Shown here: piece after piece, positions 1 to 9,242 of the stretch | Layout of the letters: every line of letters starts with the position of its first letter | Position numbering within the stretch: position 1 is the first letter of the stretch | NCBI GenBank assembly: GCA_030549495.1 | Contig: JAUIRK010000945.1 | Span: 1-64,000 of the forward strand | Length of the DNA stretch: 64,000 nucleotides | Direction of reading: 5' to 3' | Source: Nectonema munidae | Taxonomy: Eukaryota > Nematomorpha > Nectonematoida > Nectonematidae | Made by a program: the position numbers and the translations under genes | Notes under the pieces: generated by a model | Database searches by the model: none | What the model was told of the DNA's origin: nothing | The model's input: only the letters and a program-made list of their open reading frames with translations

Positions 1-97
1 GCCGCTTGTATGGAACTATGAGAAAGTTGGCTGGATGCGGGATCGAACCCAAGATCTTGAGTTATCGAAACAACCTAACGAACCTTACTCACGCCCC
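1..97 (-). repeat. tRNA-derived SINE, copy 1 (cut by window edge)
   Basis: On the minus strand this reads as the same ~130-bp unit seen at 14683, 17396, 33718 and 52290. It carries a polymerase III B-box (GGTTCGATCC type) and a shared body that ends in a conserved ATAGTT-TACAAGCGGC segment. The unit continues past base 1, so its tail lies outside the window. Confidence 0.75.
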
Positions 98-1649
98 CAA
101 CATATTCGAAAGTGAATTTCTATGTCTTTTGCTCATAACATCTAAACAAGATTCTGCTTATACTATGACCTTTTTCTTTTTGTTCTTTATCACGTTGCAT
201 TCATAATATTAAAAACCTTGAGAGAAAAAAAAGTTAAAGTCTGTCTGCTCCAAAATTTAAGTAAATTTTTAATAACGGCTGAAATAATTTTTCATAGATT
301 GATTTTTAAAATAACAATTTTCCATAACAAAGTTTTTATTTTAAAATTAAGAAAAGTATAATGATCTTGAGTCGTTTTAATTTTTTCTTTTAAAAATGAT
401 AGGGCTAATTTGAGCTAGGATTGAAAACCACTAGTCAACAGAAACACATTATTTACATGTGAAGTTTATATATGTGTTTAGATTTGAAGATAAAATGATT
501 TCATTGGATAACTTCAACAGAAGTAAGAGAGCTCCTTTTTAGAAAACTATTACTGTAAGGAACCAGATATGCCTTTCAAAATAAGGTTTTTTCTTTTCGA
601 TGATCAATATTATTTATTTTATTTTTAGAAAAAAGAATTATAAAAATAATCTGAAATATAAAAAGATACACAATTGACTTAAATTATAACTTTTTTTATG
701 CAATAATCTTCAGCGTAGTCGTTCTGAAATATATCGTTTGTTTTCAAATAAAATGCTCCTTTGATATCCTATTCTAGTCCCTTATGATTTTTGTATATTT
801 AATTATAACAGTATGCTTTTATTCAAAGACTGCTTCTTTGATATTTTGCAGAAAAAGTTCTATATTGATATAAAAAATTTTTTTTAATTTTTTTAGCCAT
901 CTTCTATGTCAATTTTGTTGAATATTTAATATGATTCATGTGAGCATGTTCAGTAAATGTGTTGATACTTTTGAACAAAGAAAGTAGAGTATTAAAATGT
1001 ATCATATAATGGATTCTCAATATTATAGTTTTGGTACCTAAATATATATATAACTAAACCAGAACATACGAGTGGGGTCGAAATTGTCAAAAAAAAGTTC
1101 AAAATGCTCTTTACCTTTTGTTCTGGGTATATGTGTAGTCAGTCACTAGCTAGCTATGATGCATTTGGGGCCGGGCCCCTCCATTTAAGTTACGGGCAAA
1201 TTTACTAATTAAAAAAAATGAAATAATCAACTTATCTTTTTACAGAAAATATGGTGTGTGCATCAATTTATCAATGGAACTTGATACATCAAAGTTAGAA
1301 AGATTCTTCAGTAGATTAAGGTTGGACTTTTTGAATAGTGTGTGAAGGAATAAACTATCACCGTTGTCGTTTTATTTTCCTTTATTACTATTATAAGTGA
1401 GTTATCACATTCGTTTCTCGTTGGCACTGCAATTTTAGGTACCCTCAAAGATCATTGCTACTGGGATTCTAGATCCTCCTAAAGATCTTGGTATCCTTAA
1501 AGAAAAAAGTACAAATTTAGAAGTATATATCACTGAAGGGATTTGATCATTTATAACAGATTAAAGTAAGAGATTCCTATGAAGATATGAAAATTTGGGA
1601 TATAAATAAAAATAAAAAATTGACAAAAAATTGAAATAATAAAAATATT
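98..1649. other. AT-rich gene-free stretch
   Basis: I see no coding exon here. Bases ~610-665 match the 3' end of the LINE at 32.15 kb (shared GAAAAAAGAATTATAAAAA core), so a LINE 3' fragment lies here. A GC-rich palindromic patch at ~1168-1182 (GGGGCCGGGCCCC) stands out from the AT-rich background and resembles the ends of hAT-type elements. Confidence 0.5.
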
Positions 1650-2096
1650 TTATAAAAATAAAAAATTGATTAATTCATCGCAGTGGCGCAAAATTGATTT
1701 ATATTTGACAGCTCATCTCAAAAAAGAAACTTTTTATCTAAATAATTATATAAAGTTTTTTACGCATGTATACCCATTTTCAAGTATGCTGAATTCAGTG
1801 GTGATATTCATTTTTTATGAAAATCAATCAAACCTGTCAAAAATTGATTTCAATGTGACAGCTCATCTCAAAAAAGAAACTTTTATCTAAATAATTATAT
1901 AAAGTTTTTTATACACATTTACCCATTTTCAAGTACGCTGAATTCAGTGATGACAATCATTTTTTATTATGATTTTTTGGATTTGTCAATCAAATCTGGC
2001 AAAAAATGATTAAAATATGACAGCCTATTTCAAAATTAAAATTTTTATTCTTATAAAATTTTTTTATACATATATACCCATTTTCAAGTATCTACA
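1650..2096 (+). repeat. Satellite A array, ~3 monomers of ~150 bp
   Basis: Three head-to-tail units share the landmarks GCTGAATTCAGTGGTGAT and GACAGCTCATCTCAAAAA, spaced about 149 bp apart (1788 and 1938). The third unit is more degenerate. The same satellite forms the larger array at 55.59-56.76 kb. The short ORFs across it arise from the repeat and are not genes. Confidence 0.85.
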
Positions 2097-2241
2097 CTGT
2101 AAATAATGTGTTTAGGATCTAAATATAATTCTAAACACCAAATTTGTCTGGACTTTTTAACACGTTCGATATAAACGCATTTAAATTTAAACATATTTCT
2201 AGATTTAAACGCCATCTAAACGTTAATAAATTTATACATAT

Positions 2242-2613
2242 CTAAAAAAATATATCTCGGGCATTTACATATTTTTCTAAAACTGTGATTTTTTTAATTT
2301 TCATTACTTCTTGAGGAAAATCTTTTTTAAAATGGTCCTGATAATATAATCTAATTTGAAAGTCTATTTGAATCAAAAATTCTTGAAGCTGAAGACAGCA
2401 TGAGAATTGTTGCAAACACATCCATTTTTCATGATAGAAAGCCAAAGATTTTTCAATCAACCCAAAATTTTTCCACATAACACCTTTAAATATGCTGTGT
2501 TTAGCTTCCAATCGCTTACACCAATGGTTTCTACCTGGGCCAAAACGTTTAATTTGAAAGATCATATAAACTAAATAATGTAACTTATGAGTTTTGCTTA
2601 CATTAGGGTACAC
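2242..2613 (-). pseudogene. Relic of a repetitive transposon-like gene (C-terminal piece)
   Basis: A 123-codon minus-strand ORF. The first ~50 residues hold a block with FGP, a Trp and EAKHS-F (about residues 23-45). I know this pattern from repetitive, uncharacterised transposase-like proteins of invertebrates and fish, where it reads roughly H-P-FGPL-W-MR-EAKH-FF. Assignment to a DNA-transposon superfamily (CACTA-like or other) is uncertain. It has no partner exons and lies between satellite A and a LINE, so it is most likely a fossil fragment. Confidence 0.4.
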
Positions 2614-2944
2614 ATTTGAAAAACTTTAAATACTCGTATATCAATAAGTGAAGATTATTTAAGGTATTATCTGAAGCAATATGCGACAAAGATAAAACTG
2701 TTATTTTGAATAGTTTAATTAAAAATGGTAAAATCAATGAGAAATTCTTGGTTTCAATTGCTGTCATAGGAAATGCATTACTTAAATTGAAACTTAAAGC
2801 GTATTTGGTTTATCATTCATTTGATTTTTGTTGTTTGGATAATTTTCAATTAAATGCTTCAAATTTTCTAGAGAAAAATACTTTTTATTAACTATAAAAT
2901 AGCCCAACATTAATTTGATCTCTTTAGGAACAATGCCTTGGAGT

Positions 2945-3850
2945 AATATAGTTAGTTAGTTAGTTAGTTAGTTTATTTTTCAAAGGTAACAAGAAAAAAA
3001 ATATATATAGAGCAAATTGCTTAATGCAAAAATACGGTAAATTGTGAACATTTACAAAAGGAGATAATATGTATCATAATAAAATATTGCTTTTGAAGGT
3101 CAATACCAAAGGCCAAGTTAGCCGCTGGCAGATGTCACCTGCTTGTGAGATTTCTATAATCTTGGGAATTTTATGAGACGAGCTGTTCAAGATGAAGTCA
3201 TACTTTTTCTGCAGGCATGACAGTTGGAAATTGAACAATTGTTGATTCTTGAGTAAGAGTTGATGAAATAGGACATCATCATCTTTGGAAATTTCTTCAT
3301 ATTCAAAAAGGCATCAGAAACAAAAAACATTTGATTGGAGTTGAATAGTGTTGAAATTTTGAATGCAAATGCTTGCTTTGATTTTGTGTAGTTATAGTAA
3401 GGGAGCATCATGTGAGTCATAAAGCGAGGAGATGTTCTTTCCTTTTCTGAGTTAAAAGCGATGAAGTCGTTGAAAGTGAATGGAAGCTGCCATGCAAGAA
3501 TTTATATAGGTAGGTGTAGGCACTATGGACAATGTATCCATAGTAAATATACATAAATGTTTTTGAACTTCAACAGAGTGTATTGAATAAATATGTTGTT
3601 TGTGTGGAAGAGGGGAGGAAGATTGAAAATTACTCTCAATATCTTTTTTTGTAGTGTAAAAAGCATCGTATTTTTTGAGTGACCCCAGTTGAAGACACTG
3701 TACTTTAGATGAGGAAGGAACAAACTATTATACATGGTGAGCATTGTATTGATTGGGAGAAACTTTTTGGCTTGCCTCATCACACTCGAAATATAAGCTA
3801 GTTTGTGGCATACATGTGAAAAATGGCGATGCCAAGTTAGATCACTTGAT
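2945..3850 (-). mobile_element. 5'-truncated non-LTR retrotransposon (LINE), RT C-terminal part
   Basis: Minus-strand ORFs at 3523-3850 and 3187-3420 give the end of a reverse transcriptase of the CR1/Jockey-like kind. A segment like DLTWHRHFSHVCHKLAYISS leads into LPINTMLTMYNSLFLPHLKY and a following NWG, then a degraded tail region. The 3' end at ~2945 is a run of (AACT)n on the minus strand, a microsatellite tail typical of several LINE clades. The upstream edge near 3850 abuts a dispersed repeat that also occurs at 56.85 kb without the LINE, consistent with 5' truncation on insertion. The reading frame is broken between the two ORFs. Confidence 0.75.
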
Positions 3851-4786
3851 ACGATCCCCTCGTAGTCTCTACGTCATATTTATAATTTACAGTATGTAAT
3901 TTTGCTATTCATTCCATGATAATCCTTTCTTGGTAGCTCTTTTTTCATTAGAAATTTATATTCTTCAATGTGTGTTCGAAAATTTTTTATAATAATAAAA
4001 TTACTTTTTTCCTATCTCAAAGCATTCCGATTAAAGAATCTTCTTGATGATCTTAGACTTTTTTTTATCAGTATCGTAAATGTTATTATCAGGCCTGAAT
4101 ATTTTTCAACCAATCTGATTTTTTTTATGATGAATCATTCATTATGTTCATTGTTCAATTACAAAAAGTTGTCCACGTTCTTCAACTAAAAAATTATCTC
4201 TTTGACGCAAAAGGAAAAAGATGGACAAATTCAATTTAAATTAAAAATATCTTTATAGTGACTAAATTCTCACATATTGGCATCTGTGCCATTTTTGAGA
4301 AATCTGAGCTATTCTAAATTTTCAGATTTCCTACCATCTTAGCTAAATGTTAACTGTAAGCCATAGATTTAAATATTTTTCGTTTGTAAAAGAGGAACTT
4401 TTTTTTCAGTCAAAATCTTTTTGAAGTATCTAATATTATATAATTAAACTACTTCCAGTTCATTAAAACATGGTAGATCTTCCATTTAGTCAAGATACAT
4501 TTTTTTTTTAATTATTTGTTTTGATCACATGTTCTCTTTTCAATTAGTTTTCAACTTGGTTCCTTCTCTCATACAAATTTCCAAAAGATTTTAGGTTTTG
4601 TTTTTTTTTAAATAAATATTTCATACTCAACATGATTGTAGAAAGTATTATAAGCCAAAATATACAAAAAAAAATGTATATTTTTACTATATACCTAATA
4701 TGCAGCCATTTTTTGAAAAAATTTTTACAGAACTGATTTTCAGGCATACATTACTAATTAAATTGCTACTTTGAGATGTTTTTTAA
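3851..4786 (+). repeat. Dispersed ~0.9-kb repeat, second copy at 56.85-57.77 kb
   Basis: This segment aligns base for base, with few differences, to 56855-57770: both run from GTCTCTACGTCATAT through TGTGTGTTCGAAAATTTT to GCATACATTACTAATT. In the 55.5-59.6 kb element it is the spacer between two satellite arrays, so here it is a piece of the same family of element. It has no long ORF. Confidence 0.85.
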
Positions 4787-5640
4787 TTATGATTTGAGCC
4801 CTGAGATTAATGATGAACGAGAGAAAAGTTTTATTGCCTATATGAAAGAAAAAATCCTGAAAAAGTATAGTAGTTGCAAGCAGGCTACCAACTTACTTAC
4901 TGCCACAAAAATATCAACTGATCAAGCTCACAAAATTTGTGTTAATTTAAAAACAATTTTTTGGATGTCAGCATCACATTTTGGATAGGATTCTCAGGCT
5001 CATCATGGACCAAGTATTAAAAGAAAGTACACTTTCACGCGAAGTAAATTATTTTTTCAGCCAAGATTTAATTGAAAACTATGAAAGTTTGATTGAAAAG
5101 TTTGAAAATGGAGATGAAGAAATGAAAGAAAAGGGGGGTTGGAGAGATGACATGAAATTTTTATTCCATTTGACGAAAGCCTATCTTTTTTTGGAAGAAA
5201 ATAAACGGGTTCCTCGAATCAAATTTCAAAAAATACCTCCAATCAGCAATGCCGGGTGGAATTCTGGAACCATTTTGGCATTACTTGCTTATTTTCTGAT
5301 GCCCGAAACGAAAAATGATTTGAAAAATTCTTGTGATTTAATTGTCAACGATTGGGCAGAGTTATGGTTTTCAGAACAATTTTATAAAGAAAATGGCGGA
5401 CGGAACTTCGGTGAGAGTTTGAAAAATATCCTAAAGCCTTAAATTCGTTCAAAAAATATTGGAGCTTCAAACCAACACCAATTCACATTCCTAGAAGCAA
5501 TCAATGCGCAGAGCGAGCTATAAATATCCTGCAAATATTCAAAAAATTGTAAAAAAAAAAAAGGAAAATTTGCAGTTAAGATTTTTATTATCAAATATTC
5601 AATTAAAAAACATGTTAAATCATTAATTTATGTTCTTTTT
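4776..5640 (+). pseudogene. Broken copy of an uncharacterised repetitive-family gene
   Basis: Two ORFs (4776-4988, 4981-5442) and further coding-like sequence to ~5550 look like parts of one protein. Visible blocks are IEKFENGDEEM, ISNAGWNSGTILALLAYFLM, DWAELWFSEQFY, GGRNFGESL and, beyond the last ORF, IPRSNQCAERAI. I recall this combination from multi-copy uncharacterised proteins of invertebrates, probably mobile-element encoded, but I cannot name the family. The copy is not intact. It begins exactly where the 0.9-kb dispersed repeat ends. Confidence 0.5.
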
Positions 5641-6381
5641 AAAATAAATTCATGGTTTAAAGTGAAATTTGTAGTGTTTCAGGGGAATGTACTCTTAAAA
5701 TTCGGCTCAGCGAACCTTCATGTAGTTTTTCCTTTCGGGCGTGATTTTTTTTTCTTTTTTTGAAAAAAAACACAGAAATGTTCCTATCAGACCAAAACTC
5801 CACCGGCTGAGGGGTGCACAATAAAAAAAAGTCACATAAAAAGTTTGTTCGCTTGCAAGCTAATATCCTATTTTTGCATAAAGTCCACCTTAACACTCGA
5901 AAAAGCTGGAAATGCTTTTTATTACTCTATATCTTATGTATATGTTTGCGTGCATGCATACATGTATGTTTGCCCATGTTTCTTTCTTTTTATAATAAAT
6001 TTGATAAAAAATACTTGTTATCCTTCGGCCTGATTATCTTGGACTCTAGCTGAGACTCAAGTGTTTCTGAAAGCATTGCTCCAAAAGCCTTTCTTGTATT
6101 ATTATCTTTATTATTGGCACACGAAAAACCGTTATTGGGTGTTTCAATACACGAACGTTTTTAATTCTTAAAAGTCCATTTAAATATTCGTTATTTCATG
6201 TGAATTATTAAGAATATTCTGTAATCAAACGTATTGATGAAATAATAATAAGATAGAGAAAGGCTTTAACCAATCAAACTCTCAAAATGATGATGACAAT
6301 TTAAAAGCAAATACACGAAACTTAAAAGAATTACATGTTCAAGCGAAATGGTTTCAAATTAATGGGAAACGTTTTCAACTT

Positions 6382-6862
6382 TAAGTGAAATGTTTTCAAG
6401 TTCAAGTGAAACTTTTCCAAGTTTTAAGTTGTTTTATTTTTTAGTTCGACTTGAAAACTAATTTTTTATTGAGTTTGAAAGTATTTGATTTTTGGTTGAG
6501 AGAAGATTGAGTTTCACATCTTTTACAAATAACAGTTCTAAAATAAAATTTTCAGAACTTTAAATTCAACTTTTAAAACTAATTTTTAGCTTTTTTTTCA
6601 TTTAAAAAATGTGAAAATTGTGATATGGATTAGGTTGATTGCTTGAAAACGGGAATAAATAAAATTAGACTGTTGTATTGTATTGTGTGGTTTGGTGGGG
6701 CTAAAAGAAATATGTAATTAGCGCTGAATGAATATGATTTTTAATTTATAATTTTCTATAATTTAATTATATTTTTTAAGTTTTCAAATCGAACCAAAAA
6801 ATAAAACAACTTAAAACTTGGAAAAGTTTCACTTGAACTTGAAAATATTTCACTTGAACTTG
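6382..6862. repeat. Inverted repeat / foldback element, ~80-bp arms
   Basis: The left arm 6382-6462 and right arm 6781-6862 are reverse complements with only a few differences (shared AAACTTTTCCAAGTTTTAAG core). The spacer is 318 bp and AT-rich with no ORF. This is the architecture of a non-autonomous inverted-repeat element. Target-site duplications could not be read confidently. Confidence 0.7.
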
Positions 6863-7129
6863 TTATGCTATATTTAAAACTAATAATATGGCTCTTGTTT
6901 TAAAAATTCGTTAATTCTAATCATAAAATCCGCAGGGCTTCATTCAAATAAGCAAAAAGTATCGTATCTAAAATGAATGATAAATAAAGTTTATTCTAGT
7001 AGAGACACACTAGGCTATCTATATTATCTATATCTAATATAGATGGACTTTAACCAACTCTATATAAATAAATTCACTCATCACATCATATAAAAATTCA
7101 CAAAAAAGATATATAGAGCAATTAAAATA

Positions 7130-7212
7130 CGCTAGCGTCTGTCTATGTGTGCGTGTCTGCCACTTGAAGCATTCTGATTGGCTGAAATTATTTATATGTT
7201 TTGTGGGTATTT
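7130..7212 (+). repeat. Fragment of the dispersed family also at 11.5 and 53.5 kb
   Basis: The stretch with GCGTCTGT, GCATTCTGATTGG and TTATATGTTTTGTG matches the reverse complement of ~53530-53590. The match shows this is part of the same dispersed element as 53270-53600. Confidence 0.6.
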
Positions 7213-7316
7213 TTATATGGTCTGATGAGTTGCTTTAATCGTGATTAACTTTAAAAAATTCATTATTAGACAATTGTAATATAATAACATATAACGTCAC
7301 TCGTTTTCAATGGTAA

Positions 7317-9242
7317 TTGTTCGTAGATAAAAAACCACAAATTTTTTTCTCAAATAATGGTAATGTAACAAGCCATGACCTTTATGACTACAATAAAAAA
7401 GGCTCTTTTAAAACTTTCAATACAAATCACCACATTTATAACAACAACCCTCAAGGTTATTCTAATAATTTTTTCCCAAATAATGGTAATGTAACAAGCA
7501 ATAATATTTATAACTACAATAAGAAAGGCTCTTTTAAAACGTTCAATACAAATTATAACAGCAACTACAAAGGTTATTCCAATAATTTTTTCCCAAATAA
7601 TGGTAATGTAACAAGCAATGATATTTATAACTACAATAAGAAAGGCTCTTTTAAAACGTTCAATACAAATTATAACAGCAACTACAAAGGTTATTCCAAT
7701 AATTTTTTCCCAAATAATGGTAATGTAACAAGCTATGACCTTTATGACTACAATAAGAAAGGCTCTTTTAAAACTTTCAATACAAATCACCACCTTTATA
7801 ACAACAACCACCAAGGTTATTCCAATAATTTTTTCCCAAATAATGGTAATGTAACAAGCAATGATATTTATAACTACAATAAAAAAGGCTCTTTTAAAAC
7901 TTTCAATACAAATCACCACATTTATAACAACAACCACCAAGGTTATTCCAATAATTTTTTCCCAAATAATGGTAATGTAACAAGCCATGATATTTATAAC
8001 TACAATAAGAAAGGCTCTTTTAAAACGTTCAATACAAATTATAACAACAACCAGCAAGGTTATTCCAATAATTTTTTCACAAATAATGGTAATGTAACAA
8101 GCCATGACCTTTATGACTACAATAAGAAAGGCTCTTCTAAAAGTTTTTATACAAATCATCCTAACTATAAAAACCATCATATTTATAACCAGAATAAAAG
8201 AAAAAAGGATAACGAAACAATAACAAATATATTTCCCAATAAAAATTCTGTTGTATTCGATATTGAAATAATGGAAAAACCATTTAACAAAACCATAGCT
8301 AAAATCGATAAAAATTTTGGAGGCTGTAGAAGTGCTGTAGAAAGGAAAGAATTAACTGAAAATAAATCAGTTAATGCTCGAAAAGGCAAAGCAAAGGGTA
8401 TAGTAAAGAAAAAGTTGAAAGAAAAAAAACGTCCAATAATAGCTAATTTTGATGAAGTGAATGGAAAACACGAAGTAAATTTTCAAAAAACAGGAAAAAA
8501 GTGTGAAATAGAAAAAATAGAAGTACAACATATACGCGAAAATAAGAAAATTGAAGTTAACACACCAAATGAAATGTGTGGACTATACTTACAAAAAGAA
8601 AAACAAAAAAACGCTGCTGATGTAGATGTAGAAAAAGAAAAAGCAAATAAAAAATATACAGAAGGACTCGAACAATTTCAAAATATGAGTAAGTTCTGGA
8701 AAATTCTGCTTGACAAATTGCTGGAAGGATGGTCTGAGGAGGAGAAGATACAAAAGAAAAAAGATGAGCAAAGAGATGAAGGTAAATGTGTTGTTGATGA
8801 AAAAGAATTGACTGAAAATAAATCCCTTAATGCTGGAAAAGACAATGAAAAGTTTATTGTAAAGAATGAGTTAAAAGAAAAAAAACGTCCAATAATAGCT
8901 AATTTTGATGAAGTGAATGGAAAACACGAAGTAAATTTTCAAAAAACAGGAAAAAAGTGTGAAATAGAAAAAATAGAAGTACAACATATACGCGAAAATA
9001 AGAAAATTGAAGTTAACACACCAAATGAAATGTGTGGACTATACTTACAAAAAGAAAAACAAAAAAACGCTGCTGATGTAGATGTGGAAAAAGAAAAAGT
9101 AAATAAAAAATTTACAGAAAGACTGCAACAATTTCAAAATATGAGTAAGTTCTGGCAAATTCAGCTTGACAAAATGCTTGTTTTTCAAGCTGAAACAAAG
9201 AAGATGATAACAAAATTCTTACATAAAAAAGAGGACTTCTAG
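7317..9242 (+). CDS. Asn/Tyr/Lys-rich tandem-repeat protein, probably a downstream exon
   Basis: A 641-codon open frame with no recognised domain. Residues ~10-300 are seven tandem units of 39 or 42 residues, each with FF-NNGNVTS, a Y-YNKKG and SFKTFNTN block. They are very rich in Asn, Tyr and Lys and contain N-glycosylation-type NVT sites, a prion-like composition. Residues ~345-641 are two 152-residue charged units (Lys/Glu-rich, with KEKKRPIIANFDEVNGKHEV and QFQNMSKFW), the first ending in a Glu/Lys stretch likely to be helical. An in-frame stop lies just before the ORF, the first codon is TTG, and the first in-frame ATG is only at ~8270. If coding, the frame is therefore probably entered by splicing; an AG at 7325-7326 could be the acceptor. 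All repeat units are multiples of three bases and keep the frame, which supports real coding use. The function is unknown. Confidence 0.55.
   Translation: MFVDKKPQIFFSNNGNVTSHDLYDYNKKGSFKTFNTNHHIYNNNPQGYSNNFFPNNGNVTSNNIYNYNKKGSFKTFNTNYNSNYKGYSNNFFPNNGNVTSNDIYNYNKKGSFKTFNTNYNSNYKGYSNNFFPNNGNVTSYDLYDYNKKGSFKTFNTNHHLYNNNHQGYSNNFFPNNGNVTSNDIYNYNKKGSFKTFNTNHHIYNNNHQGYSNNFFPNNGNVTSHDIYNYNKKGSFKTFNTNYNNNQQGYSNNFFTNNGNVTSHDLYDYNKKGSSKSFYTNHPNYKNHHIYNQNKRKKDNETITNIFPNKNSVVFDIEIMEKPFNKTIAKIDKNFGGCRSAVERKELTENKSVNARKGKAKGIVKKKLKEKKRPIIANFDEVNGKHEVNFQKTGKKCEIEKIEVQHIRENKKIEVNTPNEMCGLYLQKEKQKNAADVDVEKEKANKKYTEGLEQFQNMSKFWKILLDKLLEGWSEEEKIQKKKDEQRDEGKCVVDEKELTENKSLNAGKDNEKFIVKNELKEKKRPIIANFDEVNGKHEVNFQKTGKKCEIEKIEVQHIRENKKIEVNTPNEMCGLYLQKEKQKNAADVDVEKEKVNKKFTERLQQFQNMSKFWQIQLDKMLVFQAETKKMITKFLHKKEDF

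Larger units (their letters stand above)
5641..7316. other. Gene-free AT-rich stretch with repeats
   Basis: I see no coding exon. The stretch holds the inverted repeat at 6382-6862 and a short dispersed-repeat fragment at ~7130-7210 (described separately). The many small ORFs here are low-complexity. Confidence 0.5.

Noticed and set aside
7350-8180. 276-codon minus-strand ORF
   Set aside because: Shadow of the Asn/Tyr-rich plus-strand repeats (AAT/TAT codons read as Ile/Val).
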